This document shows, one piece after another, positions 19,024-27,870 of a stretch of DNA of 64,000 nt. Location: positions 558,001-622,000 of the forward strand of contig NZ_JAAQWN010000001.1 in NCBI RefSeq assembly GCF_012985465.1, given 5' to 3'. The notes under the pieces are model-generated. The model was given only the letters and a program-made list of their open reading frames with translations. It was not told where the DNA came from and did not search any database. Source of the DNA: Pseudomonas sp. WS 5079. GTDB lineage: Bacteria > Pseudomonadota > Gammaproteobacteria > Pseudomonadales > Pseudomonadaceae. The position numbers and the translations under genes were made by a program. Position 1 is the stretch's first letter; every line of letters starts with the position of its first letter.

Positions 19024-20043
19024 ATGAATCTATCCCCCCTCAATCGCCGCCGCTTCGAACGCTTCAAGGCCAACAAACGCGGCTGGTGGTCGCTGTGGCT
19101 GTTCCTGATCCTGTTTGGCCTGAGCCTGGGTGCCGAGTTGATCGCCAACGACAAGCCGCTGGCCGTGCATTACGACGGCGACTGGTACTTCCCGGCGCTC
19201 AAGCGCTACCCAGAAACCACCTTCGGCGGCGAATTCCCCCTGGAAGCCAACTACAAAAGCCCGTACATCCGCGAACTGCTCAAGGCCAAGGATGCCTGGA
19301 CGCTCTGGGCGCCGATCCCCTACAGCTACCAGAGCATCAATTACGACCTGAAAGTCCCGGCCCCGGCCCCGCCGTCGGCCGACAACCTGCTGGGCACCGA
19401 CGACCAGGGCCGCGACGTGCTCGCACGGGTGATCTATGGCTTTCGGGTCTCGGTGCTGTTTGCCCTGACCCTTACGGTATTGAGTTCGATCATCGGCGTG
19501 GCGGCCGGGGCCTTGCAGGGGTTCTATGGCGGCTGGGTCGACCTGGCCGGCCAGCGGTTCCTGGAAATCTGGTCGGGGCTGCCGGTGCTGTACCTGCTGA
19601 TCATCCTTGCGAGCTTCGTGCAACCGAACTTCTGGTGGTTGCTGGGGATCATGCTGCTGTTTTCCTGGATGAGCCTGGTGGACGTGGTGCGCGCCGAGTT
19701 CCTGCGCGGGCGCAACCTGGAATACGTGCGCGCGGCCCGGGCCTTGGGCATGCAGAACGGCGCGATCATGTTCCGCCATATCCTGCCCAACGCCATGGTC
19801 TCGACCATGACCTTCATGCCTTTCATCCTCACCGGCGCGATTGGCACCCTGACTGCCCTGGACTTCCTGGGCTTCGGCCTGCCCGCCGGCTCGCCGTCCC
19901 TGGGCGAGTTGGTGGCCCAGGGAAAATCCAACCTGCAGGCGCCGTGGCTGGGCATCAGCGCCTTTGCGGTGCTGGCGATCATGCTGAGTTTGCTGGTGTT
20001 TATCGGCGAGTCCGCTCGCGATGCCTTCGACCCGAGGAAATGA
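19024..20043 (+). CDS. nppC: ABC transporter permease (YejE-like)
   Basis: 339-residue permease. An N-terminal helix (GWWSLWLFLILFGLSLGAELI) is followed by a long periplasmic segment with the YejE-type motif HYDGDWYFPALKRYPETTFGG. The second half carries the pore helices and the EAA loop LEYVRAARALGMQNGAIMFRHILPNA (about residues 235-260). It pairs with the NppB-like permease. It starts one base after the upstream stop and is followed by the ATPase gene after one base. Confidence 0.92.
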   Translation: MNLSPLNRRRFERFKANKRGWWSLWLFLILFGLSLGAELIANDKPLAVHYDGDWYFPALKRYPETTFGGEFPLEANYKSPYIRELLKAKDAWTLWAPIPYSYQSINYDLKVPAPAPPSADNLLGTDDQGRDVLARVIYGFRVSVLFALTLTVLSSIIGVAAGALQGFYGGWVDLAGQRFLEIWSGLPVLYLLIILASFVQPNFWWLLGIMLLFSWMSLVDVVRAEFLRGRNLEYVRAARALGMQNGAIMFRHILPNAMVSTMTFMPFILTGAIGTLTALDFLGFGLPAGSPSLGELVAQGKSNLQAPWLGISAFAVLAIMLSLLVFIGESARDAFDPRK

Positions 20044-20044
20044 G

Positions 20045-21655
20045 ATGAATCAGGACAATCTGATCGAAGTCCGCGACCTCAGCGTCGAGTTCGTCACCGG
20101 CGAGCAGCATCAGCGCGTGGTGGAAAACATCAGCTTCGATATTCGCCGTGGTGAAACCCTGGCCCTGGTCGGCGAAAGCGGTTCCGGCAAATCGGTGACC
20201 GCCCACTCGATCCTGCGCCTGTTGCCCTACCCCCTGGCGCGGCATCCATCCGGCACCATCGAGTATGCCGGGCAGGATCTGCTGACCCTGAAAGAAAAGC
20301 CCTTGCGCCAGATTCGCGGCAACCGCATTGCGATGATCTTCCAGGAGCCGATGACCTCGCTGAACCCGCTGCACTCCATCGAAAAGCAGATCAACGAAGT
20401 ACTGGGCCTGCACAAGGGCCTGACCGGCAAGGCCGCAACCCTGCGCACCCTGGAGCTGCTCGACCTGGTGGGCATCCCCGAACCGCACAAGCGCCTCAAG
20501 GCCCTGCCCCACGAATTGTCCGGCGGTCAGCGCCAGCGGGTGATGATCGCCATGGCCCTGGCCAACGAGCCGGAACTGCTGATCGCCGACGAGCCGACCA
20601 CCGCCCTGGACGTGACCGTGCAGTTGAAGATCCTCGAACTGCTCAAGGAGTTGCAGGCGCGCCTGGGCATGGCGCTGCTGCTGATCAGCCATGACTTGAA
20701 CCTGGTGCGGCGCATTGCCCACCGCGTGTGTGTGATGCAGCGCGGTTGCATTGTCGAGCAGGCGTCCTGTGAGGCGCTGTTCCGCTCCCCGCAGCACCCT
20801 TACACCCAGGAACTGCTGGCCGCCGAGCCCAGCGGTGGGCCGGCGACCAATGCGATTGGCCCGCCGCTGCTGGAAGTCGACGACCTCAAGGTCTGGTTCC
20901 CGATCAAAAAAGGCTTTTTGCGCAACACCGTCGACTACGTCAAGGCCGTGGACGGTATCCACTTCAGCCTGCCCCAGGGCCAGACCCTGGGCATTGTCGG
21001 TGAAAGCGGCTCGGGCAAATCCACCCTCGGCCTGGCGATCCTGCGGCTGATCGGCAGCAAGGGCGGGATCCGTTTTGAAGGCCAGCAACTGGACCAACTG
21101 ACCCAACAACAGGTACGGCCATTGCGCCGGGAAATGCAGGTGGTGTTCCAGGACCCGTTTGGCAGCCTGAGCCCACGCATGTGCGTCAGCGAGATCGTCG
21201 GCGAAGGCTTGCGCATCCATAAGATCGGCACCGCTGGCGAACAGGAAGCGGCGATTATCGCGGCGCTCGAGGAAGTGGGGCTGGACCCGCAGACCCGCCA
21301 CCGTTACCCCCACGAATTCTCCGGCGGCCAACGCCAACGCATCGCCATCGCCCGCGCCCTGGTGCTCAAGCCACGCCTGATCCTGCTGGACGAACCGACC
21401 TCGGCCCTGGACCGCACGGTACAGCGCCAGGTGGTGGAACTGCTGCGCAACCTGCAAGCCAAGTACAACCTGACCTACCTGTTCATCAGCCACGACCTGG
21501 CGGTGGTCAAGGCCCTGAGCCATCAGTTGATGGTGGTCAAGCAGGGCCAGGTGGTGGAACAGGGGGATGCCAAGACGATCTTCGCCGATCCGCAGCACGC
21601 CTATACCCGGCAGCTGCTGGAGGCCGCGTTTCTGGTGCCAACTTCGCGTATCTGA
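20045..21655 (+). CDS. nppD: ABC transporter ATP-binding protein with two nucleotide-binding domains (YejF-like)
   Basis: 536 residues with two complete ABC domains in tandem. Walker [10 protein letters not shown] (about residue 45) and GESGSGKST (about 320); signature LSGGQRQRV and FSGGQRQRI; Walker [15 protein letters not shown] and [14 protein letters not shown]. One polypeptide therefore supplies both ATPase sites for the NppBC pore, as in E. coli YejF. The start is the ATG at 20045, just after the permease stop. In P. aeruginosa the operon is followed by fabI; here a prophage relic follows. Confidence 0.93.
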   Translation: MNQDNLIEVRDLSVEFVTGEQHQRVVENISFDIRRGETLALVGESGSGKSVTAHSILRLLPYPLARHPSGTIEYAGQDLLTLKEKPLRQIRGNRIAMIFQEPMTSLNPLHSIEKQINEVLGLHKGLTGKAATLRTLELLDLVGIPEPHKRLKALPHELSGGQRQRVMIAMALANEPELLIADEPTTALDVTVQLKILELLKELQARLGMALLLISHDLNLVRRIAHRVCVMQRGCIVEQASCEALFRSPQHPYTQELLAAEPSGGPATNAIGPPLLEVDDLKVWFPIKKGFLRNTVDYVKAVDGIHFSLPQGQTLGIVGESGSGKSTLGLAILRLIGSKGGIRFEGQQLDQLTQQQVRPLRREMQVVFQDPFGSLSPRMCVSEIVGEGLRIHKIGTAGEQEAAIIAALEEVGLDPQTRHRYPHEFSGGQRQRIAIARALVLKPRLILLDEPTSALDRTVQRQVVELLRNLQAKYNLTYLFISHDLAVVKALSHQLMVVKQGQVVEQGDAKTIFADPQHAYTRQLLEAAFLVPTSRI

Positions 21656-21837
21656 TCTGGCTTGATGCTGGGGGGCGGGATCCACCGCTGCCTCCCACAT
21701 TTGATGTTTAGGACTGAGATAAATACCAGGGGTGGTGTGAGATAAACCTGGGACACTCCGGGATAAAACGGTCCATGGTGAGCGGAGTTCTGAAATAGAG
21801 TTGCAGCCAGTGCAATGAAAATGACCACGCTACGTAA

Positions 21838-22029
21838 CGAGGCCGCCGCCAAACCGTCGATACCGGCACCGACAAACGCACGGGCGAAATCAGAACCGCC
21901 CAGGTGACGCTGGTGCGCACCACCGACGCAGCGGGAAAACCGATCACGTTCCGCACGGACCCAGGCTTTAACCATGCCCCTGGTACCGGGTTGGCGGACA
22001 TGTTCAAACGCAAACAAGAGGCCGCCTAG
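21838..22029 (+). pseudogene. 3' fragment of Mu-like phage F-type head morphogenesis gene
   Basis: A start-less frame reads RRQTVDTGTDKRTGEIR, then VTLVRTTDAAGKPITFRTD and PGFNHAPGTGLADMFKRKQ, ending at TAG 22027. The DPGF-x-x-x-PG tail is typical of the C-terminus of Mu gpF / SPP1 gp7-type minor head proteins. Upstream in the same frame there are stops at 21835 and 21796, so only the end of the gene survives. The next ORF starts 9 bases later with the order expected for Mu genes F then G. Confidence 0.55.
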
Positions 22030-22038
22030 GAGACTGCA

Positions 22039-22143
22039 ATGATCACTGTCGAACTCAATAGCCCCCGCCTGCCGGAGCTGCTGATGCGCAGCATTGCCGC
22101 CGAGCTGGCCAGCCAGACCAACGCTGAAAGAGACGAATGGTAG
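22039..22143 (+). pseudogene. Truncated, internally deleted Mu-like G-type virion morphogenesis gene
   Basis: 34 codons from the ATG at 22039, with AGGAG 6 bases upstream, to TAG 22141. MITVELNSPRLPELL followed by MRSIAAELASQTNAE matches my memory of the start of phage virion morphogenesis proteins (Mu gpG family), where about 15-20 residues normally separate these two motifs. It therefore appears to have an internal deletion plus loss of the rest of the gene (usual length roughly 150 residues). Confidence 0.55.
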
Positions 22144-22170
22144 GGAATTTGCTCAAAATAACAGCCTGGC

Positions 22171-22208
22171 CTGTCAATTTTGACAGTAGCCGGCTTTCCA
22201 TTAGTGTT
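22171..22208 (+). promoter_or_regulatory. LexA-type SOS box overlapping a -35 element
   Basis: CTGTCAATTTTGACAG (22171-22186) is a perfect CTGT-N8-ACAG palindrome, the LexA box pattern. Its right half contains a consensus -35 (TTGACA, 22180-22185); a weak -10 (AGTGTT or TAGTGT) follows at 16-17 bases. The site is 96 bases before the AT-rich orphan gene, so LexA-type repression of that gene is likely but unproven. Confidence 0.5.
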
Positions 22209-22281
22209 GTGTCATCTCTCCTGCAGTGCCTCATTTTTGCAGGCAATACTCACGAATCCAGTTTTGGCAAGGAGAGCGAGC

Positions 22282-22671
22282 ATGGCAAAGCCTACTACAA
22301 CGACTAATTACACTGGCGTCATTACATCAATTGGTGACTACCCTCAGATAGCTATAGTTTGGGGAGAGCCAGAAAAACCTCCTACGAAGTCTGCGCTCGT
22401 AAAACCCGATGGAGGAAGTAAAGATGTGATTTTCGATATAGGTTCCAACTATGGACCGGAGGATTTTGATGGCGACGCTATAGATCCATTTCCTTTACCA
22501 GAAGAACCGAGTGTTATTACAAAGTCCGATTTAGGACGGCCCACTGTGGAAGGCTCTATATCACCCTGGCCTAGCTTGCGCAGTAGTTACTTTAAGGTAG
22601 GAGCTCGAGTGAGCTTTATCATCACAGATGGACCTTTAGGCGCTATACCTAATTCATTACGGAAAATTTAG
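22282..22671 (+). CDS. AT-rich orphan protein, 129 aa, possible OB/cold-shock-like fold
   Basis: The ATG at 22282 has an excellent AAGGAG 7 bases upstream. The gene is clearly AT-richer than all neighbours and uses codons rare around it (ATA, AGT, CCT, TTA), a sign of transfer. No signal peptide or membrane helix is seen. I do not recognise a family. The beginning (NYTGVITSIGDYPQIAIVWG), a middle DVIFDIGSNY and the end (FKVGARVSFIITDGPLGA) loosely resemble the strands of cold-shock OB folds (G-x-V, DVFVH-F, EGQKVSF-x-x-x-GPKG-x-A). It lies between fragments of a Mu-like prophage, behind a LexA-type box. A phage cargo gene, SOS effector or bacteriocin-type factor are all possible. Confidence 0.6.
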   Translation: MAKPTTTTNYTGVITSIGDYPQIAIVWGEPEKPPTKSALVKPDGGSKDVIFDIGSNYGPEDFDGDAIDPFPLPEEPSVITKSDLGRPTVEGSISPWPSLRSSYFKVGARVSFIITDGPLGAIPNSLRKI

Positions 22672-22730
22672 TCACCTTTAACCGGCAGTTTTCTAAGAAA
22701 TATCAACACTCTTTAAACTCGTTTAAACGC

Positions 22731-22753
22731 CCTGGGCCACTCATTGGCCCAGG
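22731..22753. repeat. Hairpin after the AT-rich orphan gene
   Basis: CCTGGGCCA and its complement TGGCCCAGG (9 bp) enclose a 5-base loop, 59 bases after the stop. No T-run follows, so it is a weak terminator candidate at best. Confidence 0.4.
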
Positions 22754-22768
22754 CTGTGCGCATCACTT

Positions 22769-23393
22769 CCAGCCAGCGCACTGTTCTTCCTACGGCCGGT
22801 ACCGGCAGACGTCGAAGTGCTAAATGACGTTAACGGCGATCTAATCAACCTTTACCGAGTTGTACAGAACCAACTGGAAGAGTTTGTCAGGCAGTTCAAG
22901 TAGGCTTTGTCGAGCCGCCAGGTGTTTAAGTGGTTGCAAATAACCAGACCGGGAACGCTGACTGATATCCAGCGGGCCGCCAGATTCTATTACCTACAGC
23001 AGTCTGCCCTCGGGGGCCGCGTTGATGGTCAGACCTACGGTACGGCGACTACCACGTCACCAGGACTGAACTTGCTACGGAGCGAGGAGACTCTATCAGC
23101 AGCGCATCTTGGCTGGCAGGAGGTAATGAAGAAGTGTGACCGTGAACATACGCTGTTCTACTGCGACCCTCCGTACTGGCAGACGCGGGGCTAGGGTGTT
23201 CCTTTCGGTCTGGAACAGTATGAGGCCATTATTAGCCTCAATGATCATCCTGACATTCGCAGGGTATTTGCCGGCTTTCACATGGAGAGTACCGATATCA
23301 AGTACACGGTCGGGGGGTGGTGCGGGGAGTGATGCAAAGGAGGTTCTGATCTTTAGCTGGGATATTCAGGCCGAGCCTGCCGGCCTGTTTTGA
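22769..23393 (+). pseudogene. Degraded phage-type DNA adenine methylase (dam) gene
   Basis: Reading in one frame from about 22769 gives ASALFFLRPVPADVEVLND, VNGDLINLYRVVQNQLEEF, then TAG at 22901. It continues LSSRQVFKWLQITRPGTL, TDIQRAARFYYLQQSALGG, the catalytic FYCDPPYWQT, a second TAG at 23192, then FGLEQYEAIISLNDHPDIRR. A +1 G in a G-run near 23316 shifts the frame to GGAGSDAKEVLIFSWD, ending at TGA 23391. This is a D12-class N6-adenine methylase (DPPY motif). It has two stops, one frameshift, at least two internal deletions (after LSAAHL and after EQYEAI) and no N-terminal SAM loop. It is non-functional. Confidence 0.8.
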
Positions 23394-23513
23394 TATTCTG
23401 TTGCAATGGGTGCAAAAAAATCTGAAGTCATTTATCTCAGATTAAAGCGCGAGTTTTTCGCGCTCGGCATCAATTTGATCTGTGCAGATCTGCAGGCAAC
23501 CTCTTTCGCAAAA

Positions 23514-23532
23514 GCAAACCAATATCATTTGC
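23514..23532 (+). promoter_or_regulatory. Putative Fur box of first ECF sigma gene
   Basis: GCAAACCAATATCATTTGC has GCAAA/TTTGC symmetry and matches the 19-base Fur consensus at 11 positions (9 of 13 in the core). It lies about 75 bases before the sigma gene start, as expected for iron-repressed fecI-type genes. Confidence 0.45.
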
Positions 23533-23605
23533 GCTGGCCGCAGGCCTTTGCTTTAATCGCGACCAATTCCTATTCACGTCATGGCATCAGCGCCGGTTGG
23601 ATATT

Positions 23606-24127
23606 GTGTCGACTTCCCCCACGCCATTCAGTCAGCTCTACGGCAGCCACCACTCCTGGCTGCTCGGCCTGTTGCGCCGGCGCCTGAGCAATCGCTGGGA
23701 TGCCGCCGACCTGGCGCAAGACACCTTTATCCGCGTCCTCAAGCGCCCGCCCGACCAGGCCGACGCCGTGCGTGAGCGCTCCTACCTGGCAACCATCGCC
23801 CGAGGCCTGTGCATCGACCATTGGCGCCGCCGTCAACTGGAACAGGCCTGGCTGCAAAGCCTCGCCGAGCGCCCGCAAGCGGTACAGCCATCGCCGGAAC
23901 AGCGGGCGATCATCGTCGAAACCCTGTACGAAGTAGACGCCATGCTCGCGCGCCTGCCGCGCAAGGTCAGCGACGCCTTCCTGCTGGCGCAACTGCATGG
24001 CCTGACCTACAAGCAAATCGCCGTGCAACTGGGGGTCTGTGAGCGCATGGTGAAAAAATACATGGCCCAGGCGCTGTTGCACTGTGCGGTGCTGGAAGCC
24101 GAACTCGACGGGTTGCTGGTGGAATGA
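23606..24127 (+). CDS. ECF RNA polymerase sigma factor, FecI-like
   Basis: 173 residues from GTG at 23606 (STSPTPFSQLYGSHHSWL, the normal FecI-family opening); a TTG three codons earlier is the alternative, and there is no ATG. Region 2 is RRLSNRWDAADLAQDTFIRVL and region 4 LPRKVSDAFLLAQLHGLTYKQIAVQLGV with the recognition helix CERMVKKYMAQAL. It should direct transcription of the downstream receptor when FecR relays that a siderophore has bound. Its last four bases overlap the fecR-like start (ATGA), so the pair is coupled. Confidence 0.92.
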   Translation: MSTSPTPFSQLYGSHHSWLLGLLRRRLSNRWDAADLAQDTFIRVLKRPPDQADAVRERSYLATIARGLCIDHWRRRQLEQAWLQSLAERPQAVQPSPEQRAIIVETLYEVDAMLARLPRKVSDAFLLAQLHGLTYKQIAVQLGVCERMVKKYMAQALLHCAVLEAELDGLLVE

Positions 24128-25092
24128 ACTCCAGCGCAAAACTCAGTCACGCCAGCCTGCAGCAGGCAGCCCAATGGTATGTGCGCCTGCAAGACCCGCA
24201 AGGCGACAGCCAGGCGCAACAGCATTGGCAAATATGGCTGGGGCAGAACCCCGAGCACCAGGCCGCCTGGCGTTACGTCGAGCGCGTCAGCCAACGCTTC
24301 GCGCCCCTGACCGACGAACCCATCGGCGCTGGCCGCGCCCTGCGCAGCAGCCGGCGGCAAACCCTCAAGACGCTACTGGTGCTGGGCGCAGGTTCAGCAT
24401 TGACCTGGGGCACCTGGCGCAGCACCGCCCTGCCCCGGGTGGTCGGCGGCTGGAGCGCTGACTACGCCACGGCCAGCGGCGAGATCCGCGATGCCGTGCT
24501 CATCGACGGCACCCATATCTGGCTCAACGCCCTGAGCGCCATGGACGTGCGGTTCGACGCCCGGCAGCGCCTGCTGCAACTGCGTTTTGGCGAAGTGCTG
24601 ATCGACACCGCCAAGGACCTCCAGCGCCCGTTCCTGGTCGACACCGAGCACGGCCGCCTGCGCGCCCTGGGCACCCGCTTCAGTGTGTTGCAAGGCGAGG
24701 ACGGCACCCACCTGAATGTCTTCGACGGCCGGGTAGAAGTGCGCACCGCCGATAGCCAGCAGGTGCGCATTATCGAGACCGGGCAACAGGCGGTGTTCGA
24801 TCGGCGCACGATCCGCAGTACGGTCGCAGCATCCGCCACCCGAGAGGCATGGAGCCGGGGTGTGCTGCTGGCCGACAACCTGCCCCTGGGCCAATTGATT
24901 GGCGAACTGAACCGCTACCGGCCCGGCCACCTGGGTTGTGATCCGGCCGTGGCCCACCTGCCAGTGATGGGCTCCTTCCCGCTCAAGGACAGCGAGCATG
25001 CGTTGCGGCTGCTTGAGGCGGCGCTGCCGATCCAGGTAGACAGAGTGCTGCCTTGGTGGGTCAACGTAGGCCCCAGACACACCGCCTTGTAG
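24124..25092 (+). CDS. FecR-family anti-sigma / sigma regulator
   Basis: 322 residues. An N-terminal DUF4880 segment (QAAQWYVRLQDPQGD...QAAWRYVERV, residues 15-60) binds sigma in the cytoplasm. One transmembrane helix follows (TLKTLLVLGAGSALTWGTW, about 80-98). The periplasmic FecR domain has the typical ATASGEIRDAVLIDGT, LRFGEVLIDTAKD and ALGTRFSV-x-x-GEDGT motifs. It receives the signal from the receptor's STN domain and controls the sigma factor encoded just upstream. The receptor gene follows after 133 bases that contain a REP hairpin. Confidence 0.92.
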   Translation: MNSSAKLSHASLQQAAQWYVRLQDPQGDSQAQQHWQIWLGQNPEHQAAWRYVERVSQRFAPLTDEPIGAGRALRSSRRQTLKTLLVLGAGSALTWGTWRSTALPRVVGGWSADYATASGEIRDAVLIDGTHIWLNALSAMDVRFDARQRLLQLRFGEVLIDTAKDLQRPFLVDTEHGRLRALGTRFSVLQGEDGTHLNVFDGRVEVRTADSQQVRIIETGQQAVFDRRTIRSTVAASATREAWSRGVLLADNLPLGQLIGELNRYRPGHLGCDPAVAHLPVMGSFPLKDSEHALRLLEAALPIQVDRVLPWWVNVGPRHTAL

Positions 25093-25116
25093 GAGCTGGC
25101 TTGCCGCTTCCTACAA
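25087..25116. repeat. REP hairpin between fecR-like and receptor genes
   Basis: TTGTAGGAGCTGGCTTGCCG followed by CTTCCTACAA, an outer 8-bp stem of REP type that overlaps the last codons of the upstream gene. Confidence 0.75.
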
Positions 25117-25225
25117 AAGATTGATCGGGGCAACATTTTTTCACTCCCGCAGTTCCCCTTTTCGACGTTCGTTCGGTTAACCCAGCAGACGCTTTCACAT
25201 TCGCCGAATCCGTAGGGAACCTTCC

Positions 25226-27694
25226 ATGCCGCAACCCGCTGCTTTCACGCTGCGCCCCCTGGCGCTGGCCATCACCGCGACCCTGCTCTGCCTGGGCCCG
25301 CTCAATGTGCAGGCGGTGGAAACGCCGTCTACCCAGCAAACCACGCGCAGCTACAACATCGGCGCTGGGTCGCTGGTCAGCGTGCTGAATCGCTTTGCCG
25401 AGCAGTCCGGGGTGTTTATCGCCGGCCACAACAGCCTGGCAGCCGGGAAGACCAGCCCTGGACTCAGTGGCAGCTACACCCCGGCCGCCGGGTTGCAGCG
25501 GTTATTGCAAGGCAGCGGTTTGCAGGCCCAGCCCCAGGGCGACAATGGCTATGTGCTGGAACTGGCGCCGCTCAATACCGGCGAACTGGAGCTGGGCGCC
25601 ACCACCATCTCCGGCGTGGCCCTGGGTGCCACCACCGAAGACAGCCACTCCTACACCACCGGCTCGATGGCCTCGGCCACCGGCCTGCCGCTGTCGATCC
25701 GCGAGACACCGCAGTCGGTCACCGTGATCACCCGCCAGCAGATGGATGACCAGGGTTCCAACAACATCGCCGACACCCTGCGCCGCGCCCCTGGCGTCAG
25801 CGTGCAGAACTACGACAGCGAGCGCTGGGAGTTCTCCAGCCGCGGCCTGCCGATCACCAACTTCCAGTACGACGGCGTCAACTCCACCTATGACGGCGTG
25901 TACGACTACGGCACCACCAGTACCGACATGGCGGTGTACGACCACCTGGAAATCATCAAGGGCTCATCGGGCCTGATGAGCGGCTCAGGCGATCCTTCGG
26001 CCACGGTCAACCTGATCCGCAAAAAGCCCACCAAGGACTTCAAGGCCTCGGTCACCGGCACCGTGGGTTCCTGGGACAACTACCGCACCGAAGGCGATAT
26101 CTCCGGGCCGCTGACCGAGTCGGGCAATGTGCGCGGGCGCTTTGTCGGGGTTTACCAGGATCGCTCGTCGTACCTGGACCACTACCAGCACACCAAGGAC
26201 ATTGCCTACGGCATCCTCGAAGCCGATCTGACCCCCGACACCCTGCTGACCTTCGGCATCGACCAGCAGGACACCCGCTCCCGTGGCGCCAGCTGGACCG
26301 GGTTCCCGATGTATTTCAGCAATGGCAATCGCACGAATTTCTCGCGCTCGTTCAACCCGGCTGCCGACTGGAGCCGCCGCGACTTCCAGAACCAGACGAT
26401 CTTCGCCTCGGTCCAGCAAAAGCTGGCCAACGACTGGTCGCTCAAAGTCAGCCTGGACCGCAAGCGCAGCCAGCACGACACCCTGCTCGCCTCCGCCAGC
26501 GGCGGCAACCCGGACCAGGTTACCGGCGAAGGCATGTACATGTTCATGGGCAAGTACAAGGGCGACCAGGTGCAGAACACCCTCGACGTCAACCTCAACG
26601 GCCCGTTCAGCCTGTTTGGCCGCGAGCATGAGTTGATCATGGGCTTTATGGCGACCCGTTCAAAACAGGATGTGCCGGTCTACGGCTCGATCTACCCGCC
26701 AGTGGGCGGCAGCATCTATGACTGGCGTGGCGAATACGCCAAGCCGGACATCCCGCGCAGCGGCCAGAACGATATCGTGCAACGCCAGACCGGCGCCTAC
26801 CTGGCGACCCGCCTCAAACCTACCGATGACCTGTCGGTGATCCTGGGTACCCGCGTCAGCAATTTCAGCAACACCGACACCACCGACTTCTACGCTGCGA
26901 CGACCGCCGATGCCCGCAGCAGCTACAAGCAAACCGGGGTGGTGACGCCCTACGCCGGAGTGGTCTACGACCTCAACGATATCTGGTCGGTGTACAGCAG
27001 CTACACCAAGATCTACCGGCCACAGAACAGCAAGGACGCCGATCGCAAGTTGCTCGACGCAATTGAAGGCGACACCTACGAAGCCGGGCTCAAGGCGGCC
27101 TTTTTCGATGGCCGCCTGAATGCCAGCTTCGCCGCGTTCCGCATCGAACAGGACAATGTCGCGCAATACGTCTCGGGCTTTGAAAGCGACTCGATCTATC
27201 GCCCGATTGCCGGTGCCACCACCAAGGGCTTTGAAGTGGAACTGGCCGGCGAAGTGCTGGACGGCTGGAATGTCTCGGCCGGCTACACCTACCAGCACAC
27301 CCGCGATGCCAACGACGATTACGTCTACAGCTCGGTGCTGCAAACCACCACGCCGCAACAAGTGGTGCGCCTGTTCAACACCTACCGCCTGCCTGGCGCG
27401 CTGGACAAGGTGACGCTCGGTGCCGGGGTCAACTGGCAGAGCGAGTTCTTCGGCAATGTGTTCCAGCCCAACCCGAATGACACGGTCAACTTCGGCCAAT
27501 ACACACGCATCACCCAGGACAGCTACTACCTGGTAGACCTGATGGCGCGCTATCGCTTCAACGAGCACCTGAGTGCCACCTTGAACGTGAAAAATGCCCT
27601 GGATAAAAAGTACTACACCGGCCTGGGCAACTTCGGCACCGGCTTCTACGGCGAGCCGCGCAGCCTGCAACTGGCGACGCGCTGGGACTTCTAA
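25226..27694 (+). CDS. TonB-dependent siderophore receptor with STN signalling domain
   Basis: 822-residue outer-membrane receptor. A signal peptide ends near NVQAVE. The STN domain (about residues 40-115, SYNIGAGSLVSVLNRFAEQSGV) contacts FecR. The plug has LSIRETPQSVTVITRQQMDDQG and VYDHLEIIKGSSGLMSGSGDPSATVNLIRKKP, and the barrel ends in the aromatic residue F (TRWDF). It resembles the FpvA/FpvB/FhuE group of ferric hydroxamate or pyoverdine receptors, but the exact siderophore cannot be read from sequence. It forms one cell-surface-signalling unit with the sigma and FecR genes upstream. Confidence 0.93.
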   Translation: MPQPAAFTLRPLALAITATLLCLGPLNVQAVETPSTQQTTRSYNIGAGSLVSVLNRFAEQSGVFIAGHNSLAAGKTSPGLSGSYTPAAGLQRLLQGSGLQAQPQGDNGYVLELAPLNTGELELGATTISGVALGATTEDSHSYTTGSMASATGLPLSIRETPQSVTVITRQQMDDQGSNNIADTLRRAPGVSVQNYDSERWEFSSRGLPITNFQYDGVNSTYDGVYDYGTTSTDMAVYDHLEIIKGSSGLMSGSGDPSATVNLIRKKPTKDFKASVTGTVGSWDNYRTEGDISGPLTESGNVRGRFVGVYQDRSSYLDHYQHTKDIAYGILEADLTPDTLLTFGIDQQDTRSRGASWTGFPMYFSNGNRTNFSRSFNPAADWSRRDFQNQTIFASVQQKLANDWSLKVSLDRKRSQHDTLLASASGGNPDQVTGEGMYMFMGKYKGDQVQNTLDVNLNGPFSLFGREHELIMGFMATRSKQDVPVYGSIYPPVGGSIYDWRGEYAKPDIPRSGQNDIVQRQTGAYLATRLKPTDDLSVILGTRVSNFSNTDTTDFYAATTADARSSYKQTGVVTPYAGVVYDLNDIWSVYSSYTKIYRPQNSKDADRKLLDAIEGDTYEAGLKAAFFDGRLNASFAAFRIEQDNVAQYVSGFESDSIYRPIAGATTKGFEVELAGEVLDGWNVSAGYTYQHTRDANDDYVYSSVLQTTTPQQVVRLFNTYRLPGALDKVTLGAGVNWQSEFFGNVFQPNPNDTVNFGQYTRITQDSYYLVDLMARYRFNEHLSATLNVKNALDKKYYTGLGNFGTGFYGEPRSLQLATRWDF

Positions 27695-27717
27695 GCCCTG
27701 GATACGCCCCCTAAAAA

Positions 27718-27808
27718 TGTAGGAGCTGGCTTGCCCGCGATGGCGGTAGAGCAGTCGCCAAATCCCCCGACTGAACCACCGCCATCGCAGGCAAACCGGA
27801 TCCTACAT
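27718..27808. repeat. Paired inverted REP after receptor gene
   Basis: TGTAGGAGCTGGCTTGCCCG with GATGGCGGT at left, and ACCGCCATC with an imperfect TTGCC/TCCTACA complement at right, about 90 bases in all. It is a two-unit REP with the right arm mutated, between the receptor and AraC genes. Confidence 0.75.
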
Positions 27809-27870
27809 AAGGTCGGCGCTGTATTTATGTGCAATCATCGGGCTCCTACAAGATCTTCGGAGATTGCATC

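Noticed and set aside
20000..21700. 566-codon minus-strand frame opposite nppD
   Set aside because: Antisense shadow of a GC-rich ABC ATPase gene; Gln/His-rich with no recognisable motif.
22731..22753. Hairpin after the orphan gene as a true terminator
   Set aside because: Stable stem but no T-run, so listed only as a hairpin.
23406..23687. 93-codon plus-strand ORF before the first sigma gene
   Set aside because: No ribosome-binding site, it runs over the Fur box and into the sigma gene in another frame, and its second half is composition-driven.
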